Shown: positions 20,950 to 30,290 of the stretch, piece by piece
Layout of the letters: every line of letters begins with the position of its first letter
Position numbering within the stretch: the stretch's first letter is position 1
Virus record (IMG/VR): IMGVR_UViG_3300030098_002332
Location: 1 to 55,607 of that record
Length of the DNA: 55,607 nucleotides
From: a virus
Reading direction: 5' to 3' (one strand)
Notes under the pieces: generated by a model
The model's database searches: none
What the model was told of the DNA's origin: nothing
The model's input: the letters and a program-made list of their open reading frames with translations, nothing else
Made by a program: the position numbers and the translations under genes

Positions 20950-23522
20950 TGCTGAGTTCTAAGGAACAGATGGAAATAATCAAAGCAGCTATTGATAGAA
21001 AATATCAAGGTCCTGTATATGAATTGATAGAACAGGCTATGATAGAGCGTGCTGCTCAGATAGAACAAAAGCAAAAAGAAGGAGATCAAAATCAACCTTT
21101 ACAACCAGTATCTTTAGGGTCTATAGATCCAGAAGTTCAGGAGCCAACATCTACAGAAAGAAATATAATAATGCCTGGTCAATATAAAGATGGAGGTGTA
21201 AAAGAAGATAAAGATCAAGTTGCATTAAATGTTTATTATCCAGAGGTAGAGGTAACTGGGAATCGTTTAGAGCCTGCAATAAGTGGTGGTGATATATCTG
21301 AAGTAACTACTGAACCTAAAAAAACTTTGCTAGATAAAATTAAAAATGTTGGTTTGAATTATATTAATCCTTTATTAATTGCAGACAATACATTACAAGC
21401 TTTAAGCATACCTTCTAACATTATTAGAGAAAGCATAGAAGGTATAGGTGGTAAAGGAGATGCTAAGTTTAATTGGAAAGATATTATTCCAGATGTATAC
21501 AATACTACTATATTTGATGAGGATAAAAAACAAGAACCAGTTTCAAAAACATTAGGTGTAGAAGGCTTTTTTCCAAGTTTGCTTGTTGATCTAGCTACAG
21601 ATCCTACAACATATGTAGGCGCAGGAGTTGTTAAAAATCTTGTACAAAAAAGTGGTAAAACAATTTTACCTAAAGTTGGAAAGCAGGTAAAGAAAATAAA
21701 ACCAGGATATAAATCTCAAAGCCCTACTACAACTACAACAACAACTAAACCTACAACAGCTAAGGTTGATAAACCTAAAAACGATATAGTAACCAAAGAA
21801 AATATAATTACACCTACAGCTAAAGAAGATAAACTTATTAATGAGGCTCTAGACAATTCTTCTAACTTTTATCAAAAACAATTTGAGGGGGCTGTTAATC
21901 AGAAGAAATTAGATGAGATGGGTCCGTATGGAGATCAAATAAGACTTAATTATAAAACTAGTCTAGACCTTGGGACTTTTGGATCACAGACTCGTTCAGG
22001 GTTGGGTAGTGATATAAGTCAAATGGGCTATTCTACCACGTTAGATATTAACAAAATTGGTCAAAGACGTGCTGTAGATTTTGATGGTGATTTAAAATTT
22101 CTAGACTATGACGCACCTAATCCTAGAGTAAGTTTTGTAAATAAAAGTCAGAGTCTTATGGGATATAGGCAGAAAAGTAAATTTAGTGTAGGTAAAAATA
22201 TTGGTGGTAAGATAAAAACTCAAGCTGATGTTGATGATAATTTTGTAAAAAGTCTTGGAGAAACTGATATTCATGAAACCTCTCATAATCTTGGTATGCC
22301 TACCAATTTTAAAGCATACTATAGACCCAGCAAAGGAGAGAATGCAGGTAAAATTGTAAGTTATAATCTCCACCCTAATAACATGTTTACTCTTCACAGA
22401 AACAAAAATTTAGTTTTTGACCCAAGGCAACCTGCAATAAGATATGGAGAGGGTATAGCTACAAAAGTTACTGATGAGGGTGTAACATTTACAACAAAAT
22501 GGAATCCAAAAAAAGAACAATTTGACACAGAGTTTGTTAAAAAAAGTGATTTGCCTGTAGATCAATACAATCTCTTGAATACTATGAAAAACAAACCAAG
22601 TAGCCAAAAAAGGTTTAAGAATTTTTTTGAATATAAAAGGCAACCCCTTGAAATAGTTCCTAATATGCAGGCGTTTAAATATCAGGGTAAATATACAGAT
22701 GACCTTTATGGAAATATTGGTTCTGGTACTGCTGACAAACTTTATGGTAAATTAAAAAATTCTGATCGTACGCAATGGGCTTTATTTAGAGATAGTAAGG
22801 CGTTTCAAAATATATTTAATAAATCTACTTATGGTGCTGTGCCTGTTGGAGGTATAGGTGGGGCAACTATATTTAATAATAAAGAAACTAGCACAGGTTA
22901 TAGGAAAGGAGGTTTTAAAAAAGAAAATGGTGGATTTAAAATATCTTTAACAAAAGAAGGTTTTCGTCCTATAGATGATCAGTTCTTTTCTAGATATAGA
23001 TATTACAAAGGTAAAAGTTGTGAAGAAACAGATTCAGCATGTTCTTACAGACCAAACACTACAATAGGGTTTAATGCAGGAGATAGATCTTTATTTGCAT
23101 CATATACTCCAGAAATTGAAGTTCCTCTTGGAGGAGATAGAATAAGAACAGGTGGGGGTATCTTAGCACTAGGCACAAACTTTGAAGGAACTTTAGATAA
23201 GGATTTAAATATTGATAGCTCTATAACAGGTACTGGTAGAATTGGTTGGAACAGATATGAACGTAGACAAGAAAATCAAGGATTAATAAATCCTTTTACT
23301 GGTAAGAGAATGGACAAAGTTAGACCACAAGTAGAAGCTGGTATTTATGGTAACTATGATTTACAAAATAAAAATATAAAAGATGTTGGTTTGTATGGAA
23401 GGTATGGAGCTTTGTCAGGTAATTTAGGATATGACTTAACAGACAAACAAGTCAAAGCTGGAATAGGATTAAAATTTAAAGAAGGAGGGAAAAAAAGAAA
23501 ATGTAGATATGGATGCTGGTAA
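20949..23522 (+). CDS. Large virion protein with HExxH motif and beta-rich C-terminus
   Basis: An 857-aa protein between portal and scaffold (start overlaps the portal stop). It contains a low-complexity Thr/Pro linker near 255-270, a GETDIHETSHNLG segment with HETSH at 442-446 as in zinc metallopeptidases, and a glycine-rich motif YRKGGFKKENGG near 650. The last 140 residues alternate polar and aromatic/hydrophobic positions (YGNYDLQN, GLYGRYGALSG, AGIGLKF) like an outer-membrane-type beta barrel, ending in a basic tail with Cys. It may be a capsid-maturation protease or an ejected pore protein; neither is proven. Confidence 0.65.
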   Translation: MLSSKEQMEIIKAAIDRKYQGPVYELIEQAMIERAAQIEQKQKEGDQNQPLQPVSLGSIDPEVQEPTSTERNIIMPGQYKDGGVKEDKDQVALNVYYPEVEVTGNRLEPAISGGDISEVTTEPKKTLLDKIKNVGLNYINPLLIADNTLQALSIPSNIIRESIEGIGGKGDAKFNWKDIIPDVYNTTIFDEDKKQEPVSKTLGVEGFFPSLLVDLATDPTTYVGAGVVKNLVQKSGKTILPKVGKQVKKIKPGYKSQSPTTTTTTTKPTTAKVDKPKNDIVTKENIITPTAKEDKLINEALDNSSNFYQKQFEGAVNQKKLDEMGPYGDQIRLNYKTSLDLGTFGSQTRSGLGSDISQMGYSTTLDINKIGQRRAVDFDGDLKFLDYDAPNPRVSFVNKSQSLMGYRQKSKFSVGKNIGGKIKTQADVDDNFVKSLGETDIHETSHNLGMPTNFKAYYRPSKGENAGKIVSYNLHPNNMFTLHRNKNLVFDPRQPAIRYGEGIATKVTDEGVTFTTKWNPKKEQFDTEFVKKSDLPVDQYNLLNTMKNKPSSQKRFKNFFEYKRQPLEIVPNMQAFKYQGKYTDDLYGNIGSGTADKLYGKLKNSDRTQWALFRDSKAFQNIFNKSTYGAVPVGGIGGATIFNNKETSTGYRKGGFKKENGGFKISLTKEGFRPIDDQFFSRYRYYKGKSCEETDSACSYRPNTTIGFNAGDRSLFASYTPEIEVPLGGDRIRTGGGILALGTNFEGTLDKDLNIDSSITGTGRIGWNRYERRQENQGLINPFTGKRMDKVRPQVEAGIYGNYDLQNKNIKDVGLYGRYGALSGNLGYDLTDKQVKAGIGLKFKEGGKKRKCRYGCW

Positions 23523-23584
23523 AGTGTTATATAATAATAGAAAAACCAAAAAATAAAAAACTATAAAAAATATAGATATAATTA

Positions 23585-23600
23585 CTAATTTTGTAAACTA
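23585..23600 (+). promoter_or_regulatory. Late promoter motif, copy 2 (scaffold/capsid)
   Basis: The same 16-mer CTAATTTTGTAAACTA as at 18634-18649, with -7 box TAATTTTG at 23586-23593, lies 17 nt upstream of the scaffold ATG. Both copies are preceded, about 60-70 nt upstream, by AGTGTTATATA directly after the previous stop codon. It would drive scaffold and capsid synthesis. Confidence 0.65.
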
Positions 23601-23616
23601 ATAAAACAATAAATAT

Positions 23617-24720
23617 ATGGACCCAAATGAAAAAATACAACTAGATGACATCTCTTTTGACGATGTTATTGCTGGTGACGGAGTAGCTACAGAAACTGTA
23701 GAACCCGTAGAAGAAACCAAAGAAGAACAACAACCTGTAGAAACTACAGAAGAACCTTTAGAGGATATTGCGTTAGATGATACCGAAGAGGAAGAGGAGG
23801 AAGAAGTAGAAGAAGAGGAGTATGAAGAAGCTGAGGAAGAGGAATCTTATGAGGATGATGAAGAAGGTGAAGGATACTCTACAGTAGTTGGAGAAGTTTT
23901 AGATAAACTAGGATATGACCTAGAAGGTGATAGCTATGATGACACAGCTGAAGGTTTGGCAAATATGACTGCAGACGTAGCATCACAAATGGCTGATGAA
24001 AGAATTGATAAAGTTCTTGAGGCGTTTCCTTTAGTTAAAAAACATTTAGATTATGTTTTAGCTGGAGGAGAGTCACAAAATTTTATGGAAGCGTATGACC
24101 CTAACTTGGATTATAATCAAGTTAACATTGAAGAAGATGACCACAGGTCTCAGAAAGCAATATTAGGAGATTACTTAGAATTAAAAGGACATGATCAAGA
24201 CTTTATTGAAGAGATGTTAAATGACTTTGAGGATACAGGTAAATTGTATCAAAAAGCAGAAGCTGCTCGAGGAGCGCTTGCTAAACATCAAAACAGTCAA
24301 AGAGAACAGTTGGTAGAAAGACAAAGAAAAGAAACAGAAGCAAGACAAGCAGAGGTACAAAAATTCTGGAACAATGTTTCTGATACTATTGAGGATGCAG
24401 ATTCTTTTGCTGGTATAGCAGTACCAAAAAAAGACAAAGAAGACTTTTTTGACTATCTATCAACACCTGTAACCAAAGAAGGTTACACACAAAGAGACAT
24501 AGATCATGCAGAAGCTGATATGGAAATAAAATTAGCTATTGACTATCTAATGTACACAGGGTTTGACTTAAGTGATTTAATATCTACTAAAGCTAAAACT
24601 CAAAATGCTAGAACGTTGAGAGAACGTATTAGTAGAAATGAAGATAGAGTTAAATCTACTCGAAGATCAACAAGAAGAAGTAAAAATGTTGATTTAGATA
24701 ATTTAGATCTATCAATTTAA
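23617..24720 (+). CDS. Scaffold-like acidic protein
   Basis: A 367-aa protein with an extremely acidic N-terminal third (long Glu/Asp runs around residues 40-85) and helical, coiled-coil C-terminal half (SQREQLVERQRKETEARQAE) ending with basic RRSTRRSKNV. Acidic-helical composition with a basic end, right before the major capsid gene, matches tailed-phage head scaffolding proteins. The basic C-terminus would contact the capsid protein. No protease domain is visible. Confidence 0.7.
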   Translation: MDPNEKIQLDDISFDDVIAGDGVATETVEPVEETKEEQQPVETTEEPLEDIALDDTEEEEEEEVEEEEYEEAEEEESYEDDEEGEGYSTVVGEVLDKLGYDLEGDSYDDTAEGLANMTADVASQMADERIDKVLEAFPLVKKHLDYVLAGGESQNFMEAYDPNLDYNQVNIEEDDHRSQKAILGDYLELKGHDQDFIEEMLNDFEDTGKLYQKAEAARGALAKHQNSQREQLVERQRKETEARQAEVQKFWNNVSDTIEDADSFAGIAVPKKDKEDFFDYLSTPVTKEGYTQRDIDHAEADMEIKLAIDYLMYTGFDLSDLISTKAKTQNARTLRERISRNEDRVKSTRRSTRRSKNVDLDNLDLSI

Positions 24721-24732
24721 TAACGGCAATTC

Positions 24733-24760
24733 TTCAAGGAGACTTGAATTTTGTATATAA
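24733..24760 (+). promoter_or_regulatory. Hairpin and promoter-like site before the major capsid gene
   Basis: TTCAAG-GAGA-CTTGAA (24733-24748) is a 6-bp stem with a GNRA-type loop followed by TTTTG, a short terminator- or processing-like hairpin. Its 3' arm runs into GAATTTTGTATATAA (24746-24760), which resembles the late promoter motif (AATTTTGTA shared). The capsid gene may thus have its own 5' end by initiation or RNA processing. Confidence 0.5.
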
Positions 24761-24780
24761 CTTTAAAAAATAATTAGAAT

Positions 24781-26235
24781 ATGGCAATTAACGGAACAAA
24801 CATAAGCGTTCAAAAAACGTTTTACAATGACTCGCAAATGACAGACATGAACAGTCTATCAGCTGCATTGTTGGCAAAACCGACTGAGCTGTCTCCAATT
24901 ATTACTCATTTAGCAGGAAAAGACGATAAAAGATTTCCACTATCTTTCTTAACGGAAGGTGTTGGTAACGTAAAATCTATTGACCGCTTGGAGTATGAAT
25001 ATCGTGTGGCAACACATAGATTGAGAACGAGACCAGTAGCGGCGACACCAGCATCAACTTCAAATGTTGGTCTAGGAGGAGCAAGCTTCGAGCTTGAATT
25101 CCCTGACAAGCATTTTGTATTTCCATACGTATTAGTATCTCAAGGAGGTACTCAAGCACGTATAATGAAAGAGCCTCAGCAAGTGGCTGGTGGAACTTCA
25201 TACAAGTATACATTACAATTAGTAAATCCAGCAGCTACAGCAACTGTTGCAGCAGCAGATATTACAGTAGGAGCTCTTTGGGCTCAAATGTATGCACCAG
25301 TAGGAACTGACTTCTCTAGAGGTAATGCTTCTAACTGGGAAACTCCAGGTAAAGTAAGAAATAAACTAACTACAGTTAGAAAATCTTACCACATGTCTGG
25401 AAACGCTAAAGATTATGTAGCAGAGTTTGCTCTACCAACTAAAGGTGGATCTACTACTAAACTTTGGATGGACTACGAAGAGTACTTACACATGCTTGAC
25501 TTTAAAGAAGAGTGTGAAATGTACTACTGGTATGGTCAAAAGACTTATGACTCAAACGGGATCACTTACATGAAAGATGAAAATGGTCAACCAGTTGTTG
25601 TAGGTCCTGGTCTATTAGAGCAAATAGTAAATAAAGATACTTACTCTACTATGACTGAAACAAAAATTAAAAACATCATCGGTGATTTATTTTATCAAAT
25701 GACTGATGCTGCTCAAAAACAAGTAACTCTTTACACTGGTACTGGAGGTGCTAGAGAATTTGATGAGGCGTTAAAAGCTCACTTCTCAGCTGCAGGTAAT
25801 GCATTTAAAGTTGGAGGTGAAAATAGATTCATCACAGGTTCTGGTAGATCATTAGGTTTAACTGGTTACTTTACTACGTACGAGCACGTAGACGGACACA
25901 CTGTAAATGTGGTAAAATTACCATTATTTGATCATGGTGCGGTTGCTCAAGCTCGTGCAAAACACCCTGTTACTGGATACTCTTTAGAATCATACAGAAT
26001 GGTATTTGTTGATCAATCAAATTATGATGGTCAGAATAACCTACAAATGATTTCTAAGAAGGGCCGTGAGGCGATGAGATGGTGTGTAGCTGGATCTGTA
26101 GTCCCTAGAGGATTTAGTTCTACTGACGCTAGAGCATCTGATGTTGATGGGGCGTCTGTACACATGTTAAAAACTGCAGGTATCGCATTAAGACGTTTTG
26201 ATACTTCTTTAGACATTGAGTGTACAGCATCTTAA
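24781..26235 (+). CDS. Major capsid protein
   Basis: A 484-aa protein after the scaffold gene and bounded by hairpins on both sides, as expected for the most abundant product. Its codon use is more regular than neighbours and it is rich in Gly, Ala and Thr. It opens MAINGTNISVQKTFYNDSQM, with an extended N-terminal arm suited to an HK97-type capsid, and contains conserved-looking aromatic segments (HMLDFKEECEMYYWYGQ). Identification rests on position, length and composition; HK97 fold is expected but not visible from motifs. Confidence 0.78.
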   Translation: MAINGTNISVQKTFYNDSQMTDMNSLSAALLAKPTELSPIITHLAGKDDKRFPLSFLTEGVGNVKSIDRLEYEYRVATHRLRTRPVAATPASTSNVGLGGASFELEFPDKHFVFPYVLVSQGGTQARIMKEPQQVAGGTSYKYTLQLVNPAATATVAAADITVGALWAQMYAPVGTDFSRGNASNWETPGKVRNKLTTVRKSYHMSGNAKDYVAEFALPTKGGSTTKLWMDYEEYLHMLDFKEECEMYYWYGQKTYDSNGITYMKDENGQPVVVGPGLLEQIVNKDTYSTMTETKIKNIIGDLFYQMTDAAQKQVTLYTGTGGAREFDEALKAHFSAAGNAFKVGGENRFITGSGRSLGLTGYFTTYEHVDGHTVNVVKLPLFDHGAVAQARAKHPVTGYSLESYRMVFVDQSNYDGQNNLQMISKKGREAMRWCVAGSVVPRGFSSTDARASDVDGASVHMLKTAGIALRRFDTSLDIECTAS

Positions 26236-26262
26236 TTTGGCATTAATTTGCAGTCTATATAT

Positions 26263-26300
26263 TGGTTTTTGATTAAGGTTGTGGGGGAACAATCCCCCAC
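26263..26300 (+). terminator. Strong hairpin after capsid gene with U-rich element, copy 2
   Basis: GTGGGGG (26281-26287) pairs with CCCCCAC (26294-26300), loop AACAAT, giving 7 bp of mostly G-C. The downstream run is ATCTTTAATT, not a long U-tract. Upstream at 26263-26276 is TGGTTTTTGATTAA, the 14-mer repeated at 10123 with the same 18-nt spacing to a hairpin. It may terminate or stabilise the abundant capsid message. Confidence 0.6.
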
Positions 26301-26374
26301 ATCTTTAATTACAATTATATAATCGGGGAGTTATTCTTTACACCCACTAACTAAAACTTTAAAAGAACTGAATT

Positions 26375-27187
26375 ATGGAAAAAAAAGTGTATTTAAGGAG
26401 AAAAGACCTAGATGGTCATCTACCTAAAGCAGTAAGAGCAGAAGCTACAATGAAATTAAGTAGTGTGTTTGTAAACAGACAACCACTTAAACCATTTAGC
26501 TTAGCTGAAGAAAAAAAGTATATGGAAGGAATTTTAGATGTTAATCCTGATCATGTTGATTGGCCTAAACATTCTAAAAAATTCTGGGCAGAACTTACAA
26601 TACCTGTTGGTTTTACAGGAGTAGAACTAGAAATAGGAAAAGATGAAAATGGGAGACCATTAAATATTATGGATTTTATTAAGTACAATTTTGCACTTAA
26701 ACACCCTCATGTATCTTTAACTAAACAGGAAATGGATAAAGATTACAATAAAAGATTTTATATCCAAGATCTTACAAGAGATGATAAAGTTAAAAATAAC
26801 CTTATCAAACTTAAGAAAGACGCAGATAAAGAATTTATTAAAGTATCTTCTAATCCTTCAAACATGAAGAGAATACTAAGATTAATGTCTAATACTAATC
26901 CTGCTAGGATGAGTTTAGAACAAATTGAAAATGCTCTTTATGAAATTAAGAATAAAGAACCTAAAAGATTTATTAAAATTGCAACTGATAAAAACTTAGA
27001 ACTAAAAGCAGAGATTGAAGAAATGGTTTCTTCTGGGGTTTTAAGAAAGATTGGTAATCAGATAATTTTTATAGACGAGGTTCTTGGTGATACTACAGAA
27101 GACACTGTTGTTCATTTAAAAGACAAAAAGAATTCTGGTAAATTAACAATACTTAGAGCAAAACTCAAAGAATTAGCATTAACATAA
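26375..27187 (+). CDS. Conserved structural-block protein (270 aa)
   Basis: A 270-aa protein starting MEKKVYLRRKDLDGHLPKAV. It is mixed alpha/beta, with segments KKFWAELTIPVGFTGVELEIG and a C-terminal winged-helix-like stretch (EIEEMVSSGVLRKIGNQIIF). Proteins of this size regularly follow the capsid gene in crAss-like and related phages and are of unknown function. It might be a capsid-associated or packaging accessory protein. Located 140 nt after the capsid gene, beyond the terminator-like hairpin, so it may have lower expression. Confidence 0.65.
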   Translation: MEKKVYLRRKDLDGHLPKAVRAEATMKLSSVFVNRQPLKPFSLAEEKKYMEGILDVNPDHVDWPKHSKKFWAELTIPVGFTGVELEIGKDENGRPLNIMDFIKYNFALKHPHVSLTKQEMDKDYNKRFYIQDLTRDDKVKNNLIKLKKDADKEFIKVSSNPSNMKRILRLMSNTNPARMSLEQIENALYEIKNKEPKRFIKIATDKNLELKAEIEEMVSSGVLRKIGNQIIFIDEVLGDTTEDTVVHLKDKKNSGKLTILRAKLKELALT

Positions 27188-27188
27188 T

Positions 27189-28358
27189 ATGAATGTAACA
27201 GAAATGCATATAGCAGTACAGCAAGGAGTGGATAAAATAAATTCACTCCAAGCTGACATGCTATTACCTCAAGAAATAGATATAGAATTAAATAAATCTG
27301 TTTCTAGATTTTTAAACACGAAGTACGGAAAAAACAATAAATATGGTAGGGGTTTTGAAGAAAGCCAAAAAAGAATAGATGATCTTAGAAGTTTGGTTAA
27401 AGAATATTCAGCTCCAGTAATTTTTAAAGAGCAATATAGTGACAGATTTTGGGTAGATCAATTTAGATTACCTTCTGATTATCTATATTTAGTAAATCAA
27501 AGGTCTGAGGTTTTTACAGATATTAACTGTGATCCAATATCATTTTCTTATGATGATAATGACCCTACAGCATACTATGTAATGCCTTTGACTGAATTAC
27601 ATGATGGAACTAATATGGCTGAGGGAGCAGCAATTATGGCTGATCCTTCTGATCCTAGTTTAGGATTTAATTATGTATTTGTAAATCAAGGTACATATAC
27701 ATACCCGCAGGATATACAAGCATTTAAAGATTTTTTAATAGACCCAGCTAATTGGCAACCAGGTATACAAGTATATTGGGAACAGTATGGTCAATTACAA
27801 TTTCCTAATTCTTTTATAATTATAGTAGACTTTGTAAATACTATAACATATCTTAATTGGGATGCGGCAGATCCTCAAGCTAATGCTACAGCTCCTACTT
27901 TAGTAACACCTATAATTACATCTTATCCAGGATCTACTGGACCAGAAGATGATGCCAATGGAGTTATCTATGTTCAATACACTGAAAACGGATTAGGCAC
28001 AAAAAGATTACCTCCTGCATTTGCAGTGAGAAAATTTGCAACAAACAAATTTATACAACACGACGACATATTTACCTTATTAGATGATCCTTTTAATACT
28101 ACAAAATATACATCACCATTAACAACTATGCGTGGAGAATATATTGACTTGTATACGAATGATATATTTATAATAGACAAGGTAAAAATAACATATATAA
28201 GAAAACCAAGGCAAATTTCACTAACTTTGGGGATTAGTTGTGAACTTCCTGAACATACTCATCAAGAGCTTGTGGACATGACAGTTAGCAGCATTTTAGA
28301 GGGAATTAGTGACCCTCGATACAAAACTCACGAAGCAGAAGTGAGTAAAAATGAATAA
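27189..28358 (+). CDS. Putative head-tail connector or virion protein (389 aa)
   Basis: A 389-aa protein that starts one base after the previous stop. The N-terminus (DKINSLQADMLLPQEIDIEL then NKSVSRFL) is helical and typical for adaptor-like proteins; the remaining part is beta-rich (YSDRFWVDQFRLPSDYLYL; DKVKITYIRKPRQISLTLG), ending with a helical segment before SDPRYKTHEAEVSK. Phage connector/adaptor proteins often have such helix-beta-helix design, and the RLPSDY and KITYIRKP signatures recur in marine phage virion proteins. Role inferred from position and architecture. Confidence 0.6.
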   Translation: MNVTEMHIAVQQGVDKINSLQADMLLPQEIDIELNKSVSRFLNTKYGKNNKYGRGFEESQKRIDDLRSLVKEYSAPVIFKEQYSDRFWVDQFRLPSDYLYLVNQRSEVFTDINCDPISFSYDDNDPTAYYVMPLTELHDGTNMAEGAAIMADPSDPSLGFNYVFVNQGTYTYPQDIQAFKDFLIDPANWQPGIQVYWEQYGQLQFPNSFIIIVDFVNTITYLNWDAADPQANATAPTLVTPIITSYPGSTGPEDDANGVIYVQYTENGLGTKRLPPAFAVRKFATNKFIQHDDIFTLLDDPFNTTKYTSPLTTMRGEYIDLYTNDIFIIDKVKITYIRKPRQISLTLGISCELPEHTHQELVDMTVSSILEGISDPRYKTHEAEVSKNE

Positions 28359-28382
28359 ATATTAATTTAAAAAAATAGAAAA

Positions 28383-29312
28383 ATGGCAAGACATTTGTTT
28401 ATCGGAAACGAGGTTGCGGTTAGCTACACTAATGGTGTATTAGCTAATGGTGCTCTTGATGTCCAAAAATTAAGTGCTTCAGGACCTACAAGTATGGTAG
28501 CTGGAGACACAGTAGCAGACTCTCCACAATTTAGAATTGTACAGGGTAATGGAACAACTAATATTGTAAGTCCTTGGATTTATGGTAAAGATGTGATTAA
28601 CTGGAGTGGTAAAGGTCACGCTGCACAAACTGCGCAAGTTAGAAATGGAGCATTAACTACTAATGCAACAATTGCTGGTGAGCACACTTTAAAAATCATA
28701 AACAAAACTAACGGTAACGAACCTTTTGAAATGAAGTCATATACAATTAGTGTAGCTGCAAATGCAACTCCAACTCAACAGTGTATAGATTTTGCTGCTG
28801 CTATTAATGCTGATTTACCTCACTGGGTAAACAGTATTACTAACAACGGTACAGACATTGATTTTACTGGATTTAAAAAAGGTGAAGTTAAGGCTGATGG
28901 ATCAGTTCAAGAAGATTTAGTTGAAATGGAATTAGCTTTTGAAGCTATTGATGGTGGCGGTAACGGTACTACTTTAGCAGATACAAATACAACTCCAGGA
29001 TCTAGAGGAGTTGGTGATGGTTTTTATGTAGAAAAGATGGAAGATATTGCAAGAGGTGTTAACTATGGTTTTTACCACAGAGGTCACCTTCCAAATACTC
29101 CAGCTTTAGTAACTAATACTGCTAGTCCTTACGACATGTATCACATTGCAGCTACTAAAGATGGTTCATCTAATTCTCAAATTCACGGTGTTGATAATAT
29201 TATTGAGTTTAATATTGCATTCGATAACGGTACAGGTTCTATAACGCAAGCGTTTGAGTCAGTACTAAACGGATATTTAGCGTCAGTAAATTTTGCACCA
29301 GTTAACTTATAA
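28383..29312 (+). CDS. Structural protein, beta-rich (309 aa)
   Basis: A 309-aa protein of Gly, Thr, Asn-rich beta composition, beginning MARHLFIGNEVAVSYTNGVL, with clean regular codon use similar to the capsid gene. The segment FAAAINADLPHWVNSITNNG forms a helix within an otherwise beta fold. It has no signal peptide or enzyme motif. Abundant-protein codon style and position before a decoration-like gene and a strong terminator suggest an abundant virion component such as a tail-sheath-like, tube or head-spike subunit. Podovirus affinity makes a true sheath unlikely. Confidence 0.6.
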   Translation: MARHLFIGNEVAVSYTNGVLANGALDVQKLSASGPTSMVAGDTVADSPQFRIVQGNGTTNIVSPWIYGKDVINWSGKGHAAQTAQVRNGALTTNATIAGEHTLKIINKTNGNEPFEMKSYTISVAANATPTQQCIDFAAAINADLPHWVNSITNNGTDIDFTGFKKGEVKADGSVQEDLVEMELAFEAIDGGGNGTTLADTNTTPGSRGVGDGFYVEKMEDIARGVNYGFYHRGHLPNTPALVTNTASPYDMYHIAATKDGSSNSQIHGVDNIIEFNIAFDNGTGSITQAFESVLNGYLASVNFAPVNL

Positions 29313-29336
29313 TATTAACCTTTAAAATTTAAAAAA

Positions 29337-29693
29337 ATGAGTAAATTATCAAACGTAAAAACAGCTTCATTTGACACTGGTGTTATGACATCTGCTGGAG
29401 ACTATCCTTCTGGAGGAAGTGGAGTATATTTACCTGCGGGAGCTTTAGTTCTTCGTGCACATTTAAGTGAAATAACTACATTAGCTGGTGGTACAAATGT
29501 AAAGCTAGTTAGTGGTTCTACAGACTTAATGGGTACACTAGCAACTGGATCTATAGATGACTACAATGCTCTTACATTAACAGCAAATAAATTGTCTGCT
29601 GGAGGAGAGCTTAAACTAACTACTACTGGAACTTACAGTGGTGGTAGTAGAGCTATCTTACATGTAGAGTATGTAACTGAGATTGACGAGTAA
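29337..29693 (+). CDS. Small beta-rich virion protein (118 aa), candidate decoration protein
   Basis: A 118-aa protein with repeated Gly/Thr/Ser beta strands (YLPAGALVLRAHLSEITTLA; GELKLTTTGTYSGGSRAILH). Similar compact beta proteins lie at 36788-37081 and 41973-42341. The fold could be a jelly roll, as for capsid decoration or head-fibre proteins. It is followed directly by the best intrinsic terminator in the window, which marks the end of a capsid transcription unit. Confidence 0.6.
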   Translation: MSKLSNVKTASFDTGVMTSAGDYPSGGSGVYLPAGALVLRAHLSEITTLAGGTNVKLVSGSTDLMGTLATGSIDDYNALTLTANKLSAGGELKLTTTGTYSGGSRAILHVEYVTEIDE

Positions 29694-29710
29694 AATCGTA
29701 TAACTATATA

Positions 29711-29750
29711 AGACTAATAGGGGGCATAGTCCCCCTGTCAGTCTTTTTTT
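29711..29750 (+). terminator. Intrinsic terminator after capsid/decoration genes
   Basis: AGACT (29711-29715) and AGGGGG (29719-29724) pair with CCCCCT (29731-29736) and AGTCT (29740-29744), giving a long GC-rich stem with a small internal loop, followed by seven T residues (29744-29750). Stem stability and U-tract are both convincing. Confidence 0.88.
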
Positions 29751-29766
29751 ATAAAAATAAAATAAT

Positions 29767-30270
29767 ATGGGATTTAATATAAGCGTAGAAAACTCTTGTA
29801 AGTTAATAGCTATATCTGGAGACAGATACGATCAGACAGCTACACAAGCTGACATTGTGCTTGAAAATATGGAAGACGGAACTTCATACACAGTAACTAT
29901 GGCGTATGATGGTTCAGGTAAAGGAACTTTAAATTTTCCTTCTGAAAACTTACCATCGCAGTATGGAGTGTATAGAGCATGTTTATCAGAAAACGGCCTA
30001 GAATATGGATGCAAACCATTTATAATTAAATGTAATATAGATTGTTGTTTAAACAAACTAACATACGAATTAATAGATTGTCATTGTGATTGTGCAAGAT
30101 GTGCAACAGCTATGGCAAAAGCACAAAAAATATATTTACTATTACAAAGCGCTATTTCTTCTGTAGAGATTGCAGGAGAAAACCAAAGTAATTCATATTA
30201 TATTGATATACTACATAAGTATAACAAAGCAAAAGAAATTTGTGATAACAGTTGTGGGTGTGATTGTTAA
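29767..30270 (+). CDS. Cys-rich virion-block protein (167 aa)
   Basis: The N-terminal half is a beta domain (about 1-90, NISVENSCKLIAISGDRYDQ at the start) and the C-terminal half is helical and Cys-rich: NIDCCLNK, DCHCDCARCA, then CDNSCGCDC at the extreme end. Clustered CxC and CC pairs suggest metal binding or disulphides in the virion. The next gene is the large Cys-containing fibre, whose C-terminal region has similar Cys spacing (NCLFNCAD, KFCADCDTK), so the two may assemble together. No known domain is recognised. Confidence 0.6.
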   Translation: MGFNISVENSCKLIAISGDRYDQTATQADIVLENMEDGTSYTVTMAYDGSGKGTLNFPSENLPSQYGVYRACLSENGLEYGCKPFIIKCNIDCCLNKLTYELIDCHCDCARCATAMAKAQKIYLLLQSAISSVEIAGENQSNSYYIDILHKYNKAKEICDNSCGCDC

Positions 30271-30290
30271 TCTTATAATTAAACTTTAAA

